64,000 nucleotides of DNA from JACCSI01 sp035575715 (GTDB taxonomy: Bacteria > Acidobacteriota > Vicinamibacteria > Vicinamibacterales > UBA2999): assembly GCA_035575715.1 (NCBI GenBank), contig DATLXN010000019.1, forward strand, positions 1 to 64,000, given 5' to 3'. Shown here piece by piece: positions 52,859-62,758 of this stretch. Both the position numbers and the translations under genes were made by a program. The notes below the pieces were generated by a model. That model was not told the origin of the DNA. It was given only the letters and a program-made list of their open reading frames with translations, and made no database searches. Within the stretch, counting starts at the first letter, position 1; every line of letters starts with the position of its first letter.

Positions 52859-55603
52859 ATGCTTAATGAATTTCAAACCCGCATAAGGCATATCGACCCC
52901 CAGTTGCGTGCTGCCGGCTGGAAACTCAGTGACAGGACGCAGGTCCGCCTAGAGGTTCCGGTTGATGGCTACGACGCCGACCCTTGGAACGGCGTCACCG
53001 ATTATTGCCTGTACGACGCCAGTGGCAATGTGCTCGCCGTAGTGGAAGCGAAGCGCGCCACCCGTAGCCCGCGAGAGGCCGACGAACAACTTCGGCACTA
53101 CGTCATCGAGATCGCCAAGAAGCAGTCCTTTGCTCCGTTCGGGTTCATGGCCAACGGCCAGAACATCTGGTTTTGGGAGGTTGGCTTAGCCAACCCGCGC
53201 CTCCTCGCCGGGTTCTTTACCCCGGCAGACCTGGAGCGTTTGAAGTTCCTACGCCAGAACCGACTCCCGCTCGAAACGACGCCCATCAGTAACTCCATCG
53301 TCGACCGCCCGTATCAGCACGAGGCCATTCGCCGAGTTGCGGAAGCCTTCGCCGCCAACCAGCGCCGCGCCCTCCTCGTCATGGCCACCGGCACCGGCAA
53401 GACGCGGACCACGATGGCCTTGATCGATGTCTTTCTCCGCGCCCATCAGGCACAGAATGTTCTCTTCCTCGCAGACCGCGATGCCCTCGTCGAACAGACG
53501 TTGGCGGACGGCTTCCAGGCTCACTTGCCGCACGAGCCGCGCGACCGGATCTACACCCATCAGATCGACAAGACCAAACGCCTCTTTGTCGCCACCGAGC
53601 AGACCCTGGCGCTTTGTTACGCGAAGTTCAGCCCTGGTTTCTTTGACCTGATCATCTTCGACGAAGCCCATCGCTCGCTTTTCAAGCGATTCACCGAAGT
53701 CATCGAGTACTTCGACGCCCGCATGATCGGCCTGACCGCCACCCCGGCCAACTTCATCGAGCGCGACACCTTCCGGCTCTTCGGGTGCGACGCCAACGCG
53801 CCGACCTTCCTCTACGACTACCCACAAGCCGTGAAAGAAGGCTTCCTAGTCGATTTCAGCCTCTACCAAGCGCACACGGGATTCCAGCGCAAGGGCATCA
53901 AGGGCGTGGACCTCAGCGAGGAGGACCGGAACGCTCTCGCCGAGCAGGGCATCGACCCCGACAGCCTCGACTACGCGGGCACGGAACTCGAAGTTGACGT
54001 CAGCAATAAGGACACCCTCCGCAAGCAATGGGAGGAAGTCATGCACGTCTGTCTCAAGGACCAGTCCGGCCAGTTGCCCGGCAAGACGATCGTCTTTGCG
54101 ATGACCAAGAACCACGCCCACCGCATCGCCGAGCTCTTCGAAGAGATGTACCCGCAACACGTCGGCCTCGTGCAGGTCGTCACGTCAACGACCGAGCGAG
54201 TACGCGACGGCAGTTATGGCGATGGGCTGATCACCAAATTCAAGAAGAACAACCTGCCGCGCATCGCGATCTCCGTGGACATGCTCGACACCGGCATCGA
54301 CGTCCCCGAGGCCGTGAACCTTGTCTTCATGAAGCCCGTGCAGTCTCGTATCAAGCTCTGGCAGATGATCGGACGCGGCACGCGCAACAACCAAGCTTGC
54401 AGGTTCCACGACCGGCTGCCGGAGGGCAAGAAGACCGAATTCAAGATCATCGACTTCTGGCAGAACGACTTCAACAAGAAGGCCGACGACAAGCCGCCCA
54501 CTGACGTGCCGGTGCTCGTCTCGATTTTCAACGCGCGACTCAAGCTCCTTGCGCACCATCTGGACGACCACACCGCCGAGACGTTTCGCCAAGCGCTCGC
54601 CGACCTGCGCACCATGGTGGCGCGTGTTCCTCGCGAGTCCTTTCCCGTGAAAAAGGTCTGGCTACAAGTCGGCCACGTGTGGGAGGACGACTTCTGGATG
54701 CTCATCACCCCGGCAAAGCTGGACTTCCTCCGTCTACACATCGCGCCACTCCTTCGATTCGCCCCCGATGTCGACGTGGCCGCCGAAACCTTCACCCACA
54801 AGGTGGAGCGGTTGAAGCTCCAGATCGTCCAGGCCACACCGTCGCCGCAGCTGCTTCAGTCGATCGCGGAAGATGTCAGCCTTCTGCCCGACATCAAAGA
54901 GCGCGTGGGCTCTTCACCGAGCGCCGCACTCGCTCTTTCCCCGAACCTGGCGACCGCCACACCTGCGCAACTCACGCAGATCATCCGCGACCTCGCGCCG
55001 GAGATGAAGAACCGTCGGAACCGTCCGAGCGCCTTCTTGAAGATCGACCTGCCCGACTTCATCGAGACACATGGGTACATCTCGGTCGGCGAAGGCGGGC
55101 ACCAGATCCTCATCGAAGCGTACAAGCGTCGCGTGGACGCCCGAGTTCTTGAAGTCGTCGAGCGACACGCCGCACTCGCTGCCATACGCGAGGGCCGCGA
55201 GGTCAGTGACGACCAGTTGGTAGACCTGGAGCGGACGCTTCACCGTGAACTGGGCCGGGACGACATCCAACTATCGAGCCGCAATATCCGCCTTGCCTAT
55301 GGCTTGCGCGTGGACAACTTTCTGGCGTTCCTCCGCCACCTGCTCGCCCTCGACGCCATCCCCGAGTACCCTCAGGTGGTGCAGCGCGGCTTCGAGCGGC
55401 ACATCCAGGCTCACAACTACAACGCTGAGCAGATACGCTTTCTTCGCAGTGTTCAGGAGGTCTTCCTCGAGAAGCGCACCCTCGTCGAAGCCGACCTCTA
55501 TGACCCACCGTTGACCAATTTCGGACGGAATGCCGTCGAACGCTTCTTCACGCCACAGGAAATCGGCGACCTCCTCCGACTCGCAGAATCGCTCGCCGCC
55601 TAA
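52859..55603 (+). CDS. hsdR: Type I restriction enzyme, R subunit
   Basis: 914 residues. The N-terminal nuclease domain has TDYCLYDASGNVLAVVEAKR (the D...ExK of a PD-(D/E)xK site). The SF2 translocase has Walker A MATGTGKTRTT near residue 175, DEAHRS near 267 and the QMIGRGTR motif VI. The C-terminal part is of the EcoEI type. It translocates and cuts unmodified DNA when bound to HsdM and HsdS. It lies 3 bp upstream of hsdM. Confidence 0.94.
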   Translation: MLNEFQTRIRHIDPQLRAAGWKLSDRTQVRLEVPVDGYDADPWNGVTDYCLYDASGNVLAVVEAKRATRSPREADEQLRHYVIEIAKKQSFAPFGFMANGQNIWFWEVGLANPRLLAGFFTPADLERLKFLRQNRLPLETTPISNSIVDRPYQHEAIRRVAEAFAANQRRALLVMATGTGKTRTTMALIDVFLRAHQAQNVLFLADRDALVEQTLADGFQAHLPHEPRDRIYTHQIDKTKRLFVATEQTLALCYAKFSPGFFDLIIFDEAHRSLFKRFTEVIEYFDARMIGLTATPANFIERDTFRLFGCDANAPTFLYDYPQAVKEGFLVDFSLYQAHTGFQRKGIKGVDLSEEDRNALAEQGIDPDSLDYAGTELEVDVSNKDTLRKQWEEVMHVCLKDQSGQLPGKTIVFAMTKNHAHRIAELFEEMYPQHVGLVQVVTSTTERVRDGSYGDGLITKFKKNNLPRIAISVDMLDTGIDVPEAVNLVFMKPVQSRIKLWQMIGRGTRNNQACRFHDRLPEGKKTEFKIIDFWQNDFNKKADDKPPTDVPVLVSIFNARLKLLAHHLDDHTAETFRQALADLRTMVARVPRESFPVKKVWLQVGHVWEDDFWMLITPAKLDFLRLHIAPLLRFAPDVDVAAETFTHKVERLKLQIVQATPSPQLLQSIAEDVSLLPDIKERVGSSPSAALALSPNLATATPAQLTQIIRDLAPEMKNRRNRPSAFLKIDLPDFIETHGYISVGEGGHQILIEAYKRRVDARVLEVVERHAALAAIREGREVSDDQLVDLERTLHRELGRDDIQLSSRNIRLAYGLRVDNFLAFLRHLLALDAIPEYPQVVQRGFERHIQAHNYNAEQIRFLRSVQEVFLEKRTLVEADLYDPPLTNFGRNAVERFFTPQEIGDLLRLAESLAA

Positions 55604-55606
55604 ACC

Positions 55607-57319
55607 ATGCTCACCGACACCACACTCCGTTCTGCCGTTGAGACCCTATGGGACAAGCTGTGGTCGGGCGGGCTGGCCAATCCCCTCGACGCCATCGAGC
55701 AACTCTCTTTCCTGCTCTTCCTGAAACGCCTCGATGAGCGGGAGCAGGATGCCGAGCGCGCCGCCACACTCCGCGGGAAGACGTTCACGCCGGTCTTCCC
55801 GGACCCCAAGCTTCGCTGGTCCTACTGGACGCAACTCCGCGCCGACGAGGCGCTCAAACACGTCAGGGAACATGTTTTTCCATTCCTCAAGACCTTGGGC
55901 GGCGCAGGCGGCTCTTTTGCGGCTCAGATGGAGAATGCCGAGTTCAAAATCAACAAGCCGAGTTTGCTCATTGAGGCGTGCAGGGCCATCGACGCCATGC
56001 AGATCTCGGCACAGAACCAAGATGTCCAAGGCGATCTGTACGAGTACCTGCTCGGCAAGCTCAACATCGCTGGGCAGAACGGCCAATTCCGCACGCCGCG
56101 CCACATCATCCGCATGATGGTCCAGATGCGCGACCCGCGCCCTGGCGAGCGCATCTGCGACCCTGCGGCCGGAACCTGTGGTTTTCTCGTCAACGCATGG
56201 CAGCATCTCCTCGAAAGCCACACCGACCCGCGCGACATCTCGTACGACGAAGAGGGTTACCCCCACGGCCTAACTGGCAGCAGACTCACCAAAGACGAAT
56301 ACGAGTTCAGCGAAACCAAGGCGCTGACCGGCTACGACTCCGACTCGGGTATGACGATGCTCCGCATCGGCAGCATGAACCTCATGCTCCACGGCATAGC
56401 CGCCCCGAACTTTCGCTACACCGACGCCCTCTCGAAAGCCTTTACCGAAGAACGGGCCTACGATGTGGTCCTTGCGAACCCGCCCTTCAAGGGTGCAATC
56501 GATTCAGCTGATGTCAATCCCACGCTCCCGGTCAGGTGCAAGAAAACCGAGATCCTCTTCCTCCATCTTTTCCTGCGCCTGCTTGAGAACGGTGGCCGCG
56601 CTGCCGTCATCGTCCCAGACGGCGTGTTATTCGGCTCCTCCAACGCCCACGTCGACGTCCGCAGGAAGATCATCGAGGAGAACCGTCTCGACGGGGTCGT
56701 CTCCATGCCCTCGGGTGTCTTCCGCCCCTACGCAGGTGTGTCCACCGCTGTGCTCCTTTTCACCAAGGGCGGCAGGACGGAGAACATTTGGTTTTACGAC
56801 ATGGAGCACGACGGCTATTCACTGGATGACAAACGGCAGAACGTCGCCGAGAACGACATCCCCGACGTGCTGGACTGCTGGATTCATCGGCGGGATGCCA
56901 AGTTCCACCAGAAGCGTGCTCAGCGCCTAGCCGAACTGCAAGGGCGAATCGTCCCGCTTAAGAAGGATCGCCTCGAACACCACGCCATCATCCACCGGCT
57001 GAAGTTCGAAGAAGTGGTTTCCAAGGCCGCGGACAAGGCTCGCGTCGCCCGCGACAAGGCGGAGGCCGAACTGGCCGAACTCCAGTCTCGCGTGACGCCA
57101 TTGCAAACGGAGATCAATCAACTCACTCGCCAGTTCTGGGTGACGAGGGATCAGGTGCAGGCGAACACTTACGACCTGTCCGCCAGCCGCTACCGGCAGG
57201 TTGAGCAGGACGACGAGTTTTACGCAGAGCCGCGTCACACGCTAGAGCGGCTTCGCAGACTAGAAGTTACGGCGACACGTGATGTCGCAACGTTGGAACG
57301 GATGCTCGCGAAGTCGTGA
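55607..57319 (+). CDS. hsdM: Type I DNA methyltransferase, M subunit
   Basis: 570 residues. The N-terminal four-helix bundle (LWDKLWSGGLANPLDAIEQLSFLLFLKRLDE), the SAM motif DPAAGTCGFLVNAW near residue 185 and the N6-adenine catalytic motif NPPF near 291 are visible. The C-terminus is a coiled coil. It modifies adenine in the sequence chosen by HsdS. It overlaps hsdS by 4 bp. Confidence 0.95.
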   Translation: MLTDTTLRSAVETLWDKLWSGGLANPLDAIEQLSFLLFLKRLDEREQDAERAATLRGKTFTPVFPDPKLRWSYWTQLRADEALKHVREHVFPFLKTLGGAGGSFAAQMENAEFKINKPSLLIEACRAIDAMQISAQNQDVQGDLYEYLLGKLNIAGQNGQFRTPRHIIRMMVQMRDPRPGERICDPAAGTCGFLVNAWQHLLESHTDPRDISYDEEGYPHGLTGSRLTKDEYEFSETKALTGYDSDSGMTMLRIGSMNLMLHGIAAPNFRYTDALSKAFTEERAYDVVLANPPFKGAIDSADVNPTLPVRCKKTEILFLHLFLRLLENGGRAAVIVPDGVLFGSSNAHVDVRRKIIEENRLDGVVSMPSGVFRPYAGVSTAVLLFTKGGRTENIWFYDMEHDGYSLDDKRQNVAENDIPDVLDCWIHRRDAKFHQKRAQRLAELQGRIVPLKKDRLEHHAIIHRLKFEEVVSKAADKARVARDKAEAELAELQSRVTPLQTEINQLTRQFWVTRDQVQANTYDLSASRYRQVEQDDEFYAEPRHTLERLRRLEVTATRDVATLERMLAKS

Positions 57320-58473
57320 AGGCACTGACGATACAACTCGCCGAGGTCATGACCATTGACCGGGCAGCCGCCACAGAGGCCGAGTGTCGAAACTTGCCAT
57401 ACGTCGGTTTGGAGCACATCGAAAAGGAGACAGGTCACTTCAACGCTGATTTTCGCCGGGAGCCTGAGACGCTTCTCGCTGCCAAGTACCGGTTCACCCC
57501 TCGTCATGTGCTTTACGGCAAGCTGCGGCCAAATCTCAATAAGGTAGCGCTTCCAGCTTTCGATGGTGTGTGCACGACCGAAATACTTCCGCTGCTTGCT
57601 GAGCCGAAGGCGCTGGATCGCCGCTACCTCTACGCTGTCCTACTGTCGCAACAGTTCGTGAAATGGGCGAGCAATAGTGTTTCCGGCGCCAACCTGCCGC
57701 GTCTCGACCCTGACCGTTTGCGCGAGTATGAGTTCGATCTGCCTGATCTGTCCGAGCAGAGGCGAATCGCAGACCGATTGGAGCACGCAGACCGGCTGCG
57801 CCGCACCCGCCTCTACGCCATCGGGCTCACCGACACGCTCCTCCCTGCCGCGTTTCTCGAATTGTTTGGTGACCCGCGAACCAATCCGAAGGGCTGGGAT
57901 GGGGGAATCATCGACGACGTTGTGGAGTTCTCGCAGTATGGCACTTCAAAGAAGTCGAATTCAGCGAGGCGTGGATATCCGGTCTTGGGGATGGGAAACA
58001 TCACGGAGAGAGGGTCCATTGACCTCTCCACGCTGGCCTACGTCGACCTTCCCAAGAGCGAATTTGAGAGCCTCGCCCTTCAGCGCGGAGACATCATATT
58101 CAACAGGACGAACTCCACCGAATTGGTAGGAAAAACGGCTTGCTGGAATCTGGACATGAATGCGGTGGCGGCGTCGTACCTCGTACTGCTACGGCTAAAG
58201 CCGAGAGTCCTGCCGGAATTCTTCTCGGCACTACTGAATACCGGATACTTCAAGAACCTATTCCGCGACCGATGCAAGAAGGCGGTCGGTCAATCGAACA
58301 TCAGTCCGACTCTGCTGAAGGAATTCCCGGTCTACGTACCCCCACTACCCATTCAGGAGAAGTTCGCGGCCCTAGTGGAGCGCGTGGAGCGCCTGCGTGG
58401 GGTGCAGTGGGAGGCGTCGCGTCAGGCCGAGCACCTCTTCGCCTCGCTCCTACACAGCGCGTTCAACGGTTGA
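57316..58473 (+). CDS. hsdS: Type I restriction-modification specificity subunit
   Basis: 385 residues with a GTG start overlapping hsdM. Two target-recognition domains are separated by a helical spacer: the first at about 1-150 ending LPDLSEQRRIADRLEHADRLR, the second at about 165-340 ending VPPLPIQEKFAALVERVERLR. The two conserved LP-x-Q/R-I spacer motifs show that both halves are intact, so a bipartite recognition site is expected. Only one specificity gene is present and no silent cassette is seen. Confidence 0.92.
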   Translation: MKALTIQLAEVMTIDRAAATEAECRNLPYVGLEHIEKETGHFNADFRREPETLLAAKYRFTPRHVLYGKLRPNLNKVALPAFDGVCTTEILPLLAEPKALDRRYLYAVLLSQQFVKWASNSVSGANLPRLDPDRLREYEFDLPDLSEQRRIADRLEHADRLRRTRLYAIGLTDTLLPAAFLELFGDPRTNPKGWDGGIIDDVVEFSQYGTSKKSNSARRGYPVLGMGNITERGSIDLSTLAYVDLPKSEFESLALQRGDIIFNRTNSTELVGKTACWNLDMNAVAASYLVLLRLKPRVLPEFFSALLNTGYFKNLFRDRCKKAVGQSNISPTLLKEFPVYVPPLPIQEKFAALVERVERLRGVQWEASRQAEHLFASLLHSAFNG

Positions 58474-58680
58474 TTCCGCCCAAATGTCCACAAGGGGCTG
58501 CCCGGCGCAACAACATCGGCTCCAGATGTGCCTTAGTCTGCACAAGAACGTATTCACACCCTTGGACTGTGGCCTGTAGTGGCCTAACGTGCTGCCTGCG
58601 CTTGACCCAGATCTCAACTAATCACAGCCCACTCAGCGGTCTGAACTGTTCGAGCCACACCGACGCGCGTCTTGCCGATC

Positions 58681-59781
58681 TCAGCTTCGTGAGTTGAAGC
58701 CGCGGAGCTCGCGCACCACACCCGCGATGATCTCCTGCGCGAGCGGCACATGTGAGTCGGTCGGGTTCGAGAGATCCCGAATGATCTCCGCCTGCCGGCT
58801 GGCTTGAACGGCCCCGTAGCTGGTGAACGTCGTCATCACGTTCTCATGCCCGATGTTCTGGCTCCACGCCTTAAAGGCTTCTGGCGTTTTGCACCGCGTT
58901 TGGCCGAGTGTGACGAGCGTTTTTCTTAGACTGTGAGGATTAAAGTACGGCAGACCCACGCCCTCGAAGGCCTGTCGAAAGATGGCGCGGATAGGTGAGG
59001 CCGTGCGCCAGTGCTCACGCTTGATGCCAATAACCTGGAACAGATGTGATGCCCCTACGACCGTGTGGGTCGCCGGGAAGAGAGGATCGTCGGGTCCCCA
59101 CAGTTTCTGTTCGACCAGGTAGGAAATCCAATCCACGACGATTTCCCGGATGTTGTCTCCAACGGGGAAGAAGTATGTGGCAAACGTCTTACTGTTCTTG
59201 GTGTTCACCTCGCGCGCGTCCTGATCCACGCGGTCTGAAGTGAGGTCGATGTGTTTCAGCTTCAGGGATGCGATGGCGCTGTCCCGTGCCCCCGTCAGCA
59301 GTGTAAAGGCGACCAGTGCCCGGTTGCGCTTCTCAACCTCAGACCTGTGCGGCATGGCCGAGATCACATGCTTGACCTGCTCCAGGGTCGGGCAACTCTT
59401 CTCGCGCCGCGCTGTCGCCACCCGCGTGTCCTTGTCGGAAAGGTTGAAGTACTCCGCGTCAGAATACCGGAGGGATCGGTATCCTGGCTGGCCGGCCAGC
59501 CACACGAAGAACCGTTTGAGGTGTCCCAATGTGGCGTGCGACGTCGCCTTGCTGAGGCGTTCGCCGGTACGTCTGCTGGTCTGCTCCGCCAGCTTGTTCT
59601 TGAAAGCGATCGCTTGTTCGTAATGGAAGGTCTTGAAATCTCGGAACCTGCCGTGGGCCTCGAAGCGAGCCAACGCCATGGCGGTGGCGTCCACGGTGGC
59701 TTCGTTGTGGCGTTTCGCCTCTTTGAGAAACGCGAAATATCGTCTTTTGATCCGCTCGTTTTTGGCGTTGTGCGCTGTCAT
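58681..59781 (-). CDS. Tyrosine recombinase (second recombinase of the island)
   Basis: 366 residues. An N-terminal SAM-like core-binding domain (about 1-130), then a catalytic domain with Arg in TGARDSAI, HSLRKT (His-x-x-Arg), His in GHENVMTTF and the nucleophile Tyr in TSYG. All five catalytic residues are visible. It is transcribed toward hsdS, with 207 bp between. It differs from the P4-type integrase near the right end. Its substrate could be another integration site, or rearrangement within the island. Confidence 0.85.
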   Translation of the reverse strand: MTAHNAKNERIKRRYFAFLKEAKRHNEATVDATAMALARFEAHGRFRDFKTFHYEQAIAFKNKLAEQTSRRTGERLSKATSHATLGHLKRFFVWLAGQPGYRSLRYSDAEYFNLSDKDTRVATARREKSCPTLEQVKHVISAMPHRSEVEKRNRALVAFTLLTGARDSAIASLKLKHIDLTSDRVDQDAREVNTKNSKTFATYFFPVGDNIREIVVDWISYLVEQKLWGPDDPLFPATHTVVGASHLFQVIGIKREHWRTASPIRAIFRQAFEGVGLPYFNPHSLRKTLVTLGQTRCKTPEAFKAWSQNIGHENVMTTFTSYGAVQASRQAEIIRDLSNPTDSHVPLAQEIIAGVVRELRGFNSRS

Positions 59782-59796
59782 GGTTGCACCTGATTG

Positions 59797-60258
59797 TCAG
59801 AAGGCACTGTTTACGGAGGGGTCTGCGCTATCGCCTATGTGTTCCAGACCTTGTGGCATCCTGATCTCCAGAACCCCTCGGATTTCGTGCAACCTGGTTA
59901 GGTTGATGCGGCGATACATCAGTGCTTCGCACTGCGGACAGATGCCTATTAGATTCCCTAGCGTCGGAGTCTTCGGCTCGTAGTCAGCCATACCGCCGGC
60001 GGGTACTCTCGGCACCCGGCAGCGCATACAGTAGATTTCACCTGCCGCGCACGACTGCCTATTCTTCGTCCGCCTCGCACGAAGAAAGGCGGTGAGATCG
60101 CGGCCTAACAGTAGCGTTGGCCGCGTGTCGTCGCATGTCGGTAGTCCTCGTCTGATCCACTCGCGGACGGTGTTCCTGTGCACGCCGAACAGACATGCAG
60201 CCTCCTCGACCGTATAGCTACGGTGGACCTTGGCAAGGCGGTGGTTCGGGTGGCGCAT
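59797..60258 (-). CDS. Helix-turn-helix protein with a two-CxxC zinc site
   Basis: 153 residues from the ATG at 60,258; a TTG at 60,303 would add 15 residues. A DNA-binding domain (SYTVEEAACLFGVHRNTVREWIRRGLP) resembles the MerR/excisionase fold. Next come CMRC and, 31 residues later, CPQC, which probably bind one zinc. It lies 15 bp before the recombinase start, so the two are probably co-translated and could form a recombinase-plus-directionality-factor pair. I recognise no named family. Confidence 0.7.
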   Translation of the reverse strand: MRHPNHRLAKVHRSYTVEEAACLFGVHRNTVREWIRRGLPTCDDTRPTLLLGRDLTAFLRARRTKNRQSCAAGEIYCMRCRVPRVPAGGMADYEPKTPTLGNLIGICPQCEALMYRRINLTRLHEIRGVLEIRMPQGLEHIGDSADPSVNSAF

Positions 60259-60287
60259 GGTGATACGGCGTGAACGCCGGAGCGCCG

Positions 60288-60557
60288 TTACCGATTCCCC
60301 CAAGTCGTACGGCGGTCCGCTTCCAGGCGCCGCACCAAGGCGCGAATTTCGTCATCAGGCTGGCTGGAAATACGAGCGGCGTTCAGGGCCGCCACTTCGA
60401 CCGCGGGCCAACCCACGGCACGCGCTCCAAGGCTGACGGGCTTCGGCCAGAGCCGTTGAGAGATGCGCAGGTAGATGGTGGAGCGTGAGTATCCGGTTTC
60501 CGCCTCAACCTGCTTGCGGCGAAGGATCGTTAGTGGTGATCGAACGAAGTCTGCCAT
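60288..60557 (-). CDS. AlpA-family phage-type regulator
   Basis: 89 residues. ILRRKQVEAETGYSRSTIYLRI and WPKPVSLGARAVGWPAVEV are the typical AlpA helix-turn-helix and wing. Such proteins activate integrase or act as excisionase in P4-like islands. A purine-rich AGGGGGG precedes the ATG. The tail RALVRRLEADRRTTWG is a short helix. Confidence 0.85.
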   Translation of the reverse strand: MADFVRSPLTILRRKQVEAETGYSRSTIYLRISQRLWPKPVSLGARAVGWPAVEVAALNAARISSQPDDEIRALVRRLEADRRTTWGNR

Positions 60558-60669
60558 GCGGAACCCCCCTTGTGGAGCGTCCCCGGCCTTTAGGGGAACG
60601 CAAGGCCAGTAGACCAGCCGGCGGGGGGCGGTTTCCGCAATTGCGGCCTAGCAAATCCGCAATTGCGTA

Positions 60670-61419
60670 TCAGGAGGATGTTTTTGCGCGCCGCTGTCTA
60701 GCGTCCGGAATCTTGCGAAGGTGGTCTTCGATTGTCCGAGCGGCTACGTGGGCGCCGATCATGTCCGTAAAGGACTCGATGATGGTTCCCGCGGCAGACG
60801 GTTTCGTGATGTCGATTTTCAATCCATCGCACAGCGCAGCGATGATCGTTAGCAAGGTCACTCGCTCGCGCTCGCCAAGCGGGTTGTCGAGCGCTGCCTT
60901 ATCCTGAACAGGGTCTGGCTGAGCCGGCGCCGGTGCCGACCTCCGCTGAGCTGCGATAAACGCGGCCAACGCCGACGAGCGGACCGCAAGCACGCTCCCC
61001 TCCGGAAACGCGCGACGCGAGCGACTCGAATTAGAGCCCTGCGGTTCTAACCGAAACCGGTTGTCCTCGGAGTGTACGTCGGCGCCGCCGATCTCTCCGA
61101 TGTTGATGAAGTTGCGATTCGCGCCGAACTCATAATCGTGTTCAAGCTGCTTACGCGCGACACGGTTCATGACGACGTCCCATAGCCCCTCTATTCGGGT
61201 GATGCGTTTCGGCACCTCGGTACCAGCCTCGTTGGTGTGGTACTCAGTCGCCTTGGTATCGACCGGGAGGTAGACAGACAGCGGCAGGTGCCCGTCTAAG
61301 GCGAGACGCAAAAGGTGAACCTCGTCGAAGGGCGCCGCGAGGCCATTCTCAAGGTATTGCGCGGCCTCGCCCAGTGAAAGCCACGATCGCAGCTCAAGGA
61401 GATGGAGGGGTACGTTCAC
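60670..61419 (-). CDS. Hypothetical island protein translated with the integrase
   Basis: 249 residues from a GTG at 61,419 that overlaps the integrase stop by 4 bp (GTGA). This start is preferred over an in-frame one at 61,470 that lies inside the integrase gene. The N-terminus (LRSWLSLGEAAQYLENGL) looks like a degenerate helix-turn-helix. The C-terminal 70 residues (LLTIIAALCDGLKIDITKPSAAGTII...IEDHLRKIPDARQRR) form a helical domain. I recognise no function. Its position between integrase and alpA suggests a role in excision or regulation. Confidence 0.65.
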   Translation of the reverse strand: MNVPLHLLELRSWLSLGEAAQYLENGLAAPFDEVHLLRLALDGHLPLSVYLPVDTKATEYHTNEAGTEVPKRITRIEGLWDVVMNRVARKQLEHDYEFGANRNFINIGEIGGADVHSEDNRFRLEPQGSNSSRSRRAFPEGSVLAVRSSALAAFIAAQRRSAPAPAQPDPVQDKAALDNPLGERERVTLLTIIAALCDGLKIDITKPSAAGTIIESFTDMIGAHVAARTIEDHLRKIPDARQRRAKTSS

Positions 61420-62612
61420 GCGCGGATCGCCACCACGTCGGCTGGCTTCGACGTGGCAAACCGGGCCCATGACGCCATGAGGTCTCGGCGACGGTCAAAG
61501 AGGTCAGTGCGGTTGTACGCAGCTTCTGTCTTGTCGCGGAGGGTATGCGCGAGCGCGGCTTCACATACTGCACGCGGGACATTGGTGCGTTCCGCGGCCC
61601 AATCCCGGAACGTGGAACGGAACCCGTGCGTCGTCAGGTCGGTTCGTTTCATCCGACGTAACGCCATCAGGAACACCATGTTGGAGAGGGGCTTGTTAGG
61701 CGAGCGGCCGGGAAAGACGTATGTGCCGCCATCGGACAGGCCCTTAGCGCGCTCGAGGATTTCGACGCATCGCGCCGACAGCGGGACGCGATGTTCAGCT
61801 CCCGCCTTCATGCGAGTAGCGGGGATGGTCCACGTCTTCGCTTCTGTGTCGAACTCCGCCCAAGTGGCGTTCAGTGTCTCCGCCGTTCGTGAGGTGCAAA
61901 GAATGGTGAACTCTAACGCGAGCTTGACCACTTCGCCCGAGTCGGAGTCTCTGAGCGCTTGGAGAAATGCTGGCAGTACTTGATACGGAAGAGCCGCGTG
62001 ATGCCCTCTAGCCGCGCGCTGTTTGGGTAGCACCTTCGTAATACCTTGGGTCGGATTGTCTCCCGAACAGAAGCCCTGAGCTTTGCACCACTCGAAGACA
62101 ACCCTAATCCGCTGGAGCACCCGCCGGGACGTTTCGGGTCGCTTCAGCCAGGTCGGGCTGAACGCGGCGAGTATATCGGCGCTCCTGACAGCGTCCACCC
62201 GCTTTGCTCCAAACGCCGTGAAAATGGTGTGAAGCGACGCAAGCCATTGCTTGCGGTGCTTGTCGTTCTTGAAAGCCGCGGAGTGCGCCTTGTGAACCTC
62301 TGTGGCGGCCTCTTCGAAGGTCGGCACGGTTCGGCGCTCCTGCCGTCGTTCTGCCAGAGGATCACCGCCCAATCGTGCGATCCGTCTAAGCCGCCGTGCT
62401 TCTTCCCGCGCGTCAGCGAGCGATACCAAATCGACGCCGCCTAGGCCGATGTCCGACCGCCGACCCTTCACTACCGTTCGCAGCACCCAGCTCTTTGACC
62501 CGCTTGGTGCGACGAACAAATACAAGCCGCCGCCGTCAGCGAAGCGACCAGGCTGCGCGGCTGCGCTGACGGTTCGCGACGTAAGGACTTTGTGGGGGTG
62601 TCGCCTAGCCAT
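61416..62612 (-). CDS. int: P4-type tyrosine integrase of the island
   Basis: 398 residues from the ATG at 62,612, which has a strong GGGAGGA upstream. The start at 62,636 lacks one. The N-terminal DUF4102 arm-binding domain (GGGLYLFVAPSGSKSWVLR) is followed by the catalytic domain with Arg in CTSRTAE, HGFRSTFRDWA (His-x-x-Arg), AHTLRDKTEAAYNR (His and Tyr). P4-type integrases use tRNA 3' ends. It lies 147 bp from attR, and its product most likely made the tRNA-Ser insertion. Confidence 0.93.
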   Translation of the reverse strand: MARRHPHKVLTSRTVSAAAQPGRFADGGGLYLFVAPSGSKSWVLRTVVKGRRSDIGLGGVDLVSLADAREEARRLRRIARLGGDPLAERRQERRTVPTFEEAATEVHKAHSAAFKNDKHRKQWLASLHTIFTAFGAKRVDAVRSADILAAFSPTWLKRPETSRRVLQRIRVVFEWCKAQGFCSGDNPTQGITKVLPKQRAARGHHAALPYQVLPAFLQALRDSDSGEVVKLALEFTILCTSRTAETLNATWAEFDTEAKTWTIPATRMKAGAEHRVPLSARCVEILERAKGLSDGGTYVFPGRSPNKPLSNMVFLMALRRMKRTDLTTHGFRSTFRDWAAERTNVPRAVCEAALAHTLRDKTEAAYNRTDLFDRRRDLMASWARFATSKPADVVAIRA

Positions 62613-62758
62613 ATTTCCTCCCTCGTCTGCTCCCACACTTTATGTGGGAACATCTAGGAAGTCAAACGACGGCATAGGACGACCGAATGACCGTATGTCA
62701 CTTAAATTACTACTGTTAATGAACGTAGTTAGAACACCACGGACTGATTACAGGCGGA

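Noticed and set aside
58474..58680. Silent hsdS cassette or inverted repeats for a specificity switch
   Set aside because: I read the 207-bp gap on both strands and saw no target-recognition-domain residues and no long repeat shared with hsdS. I see nothing else in it.
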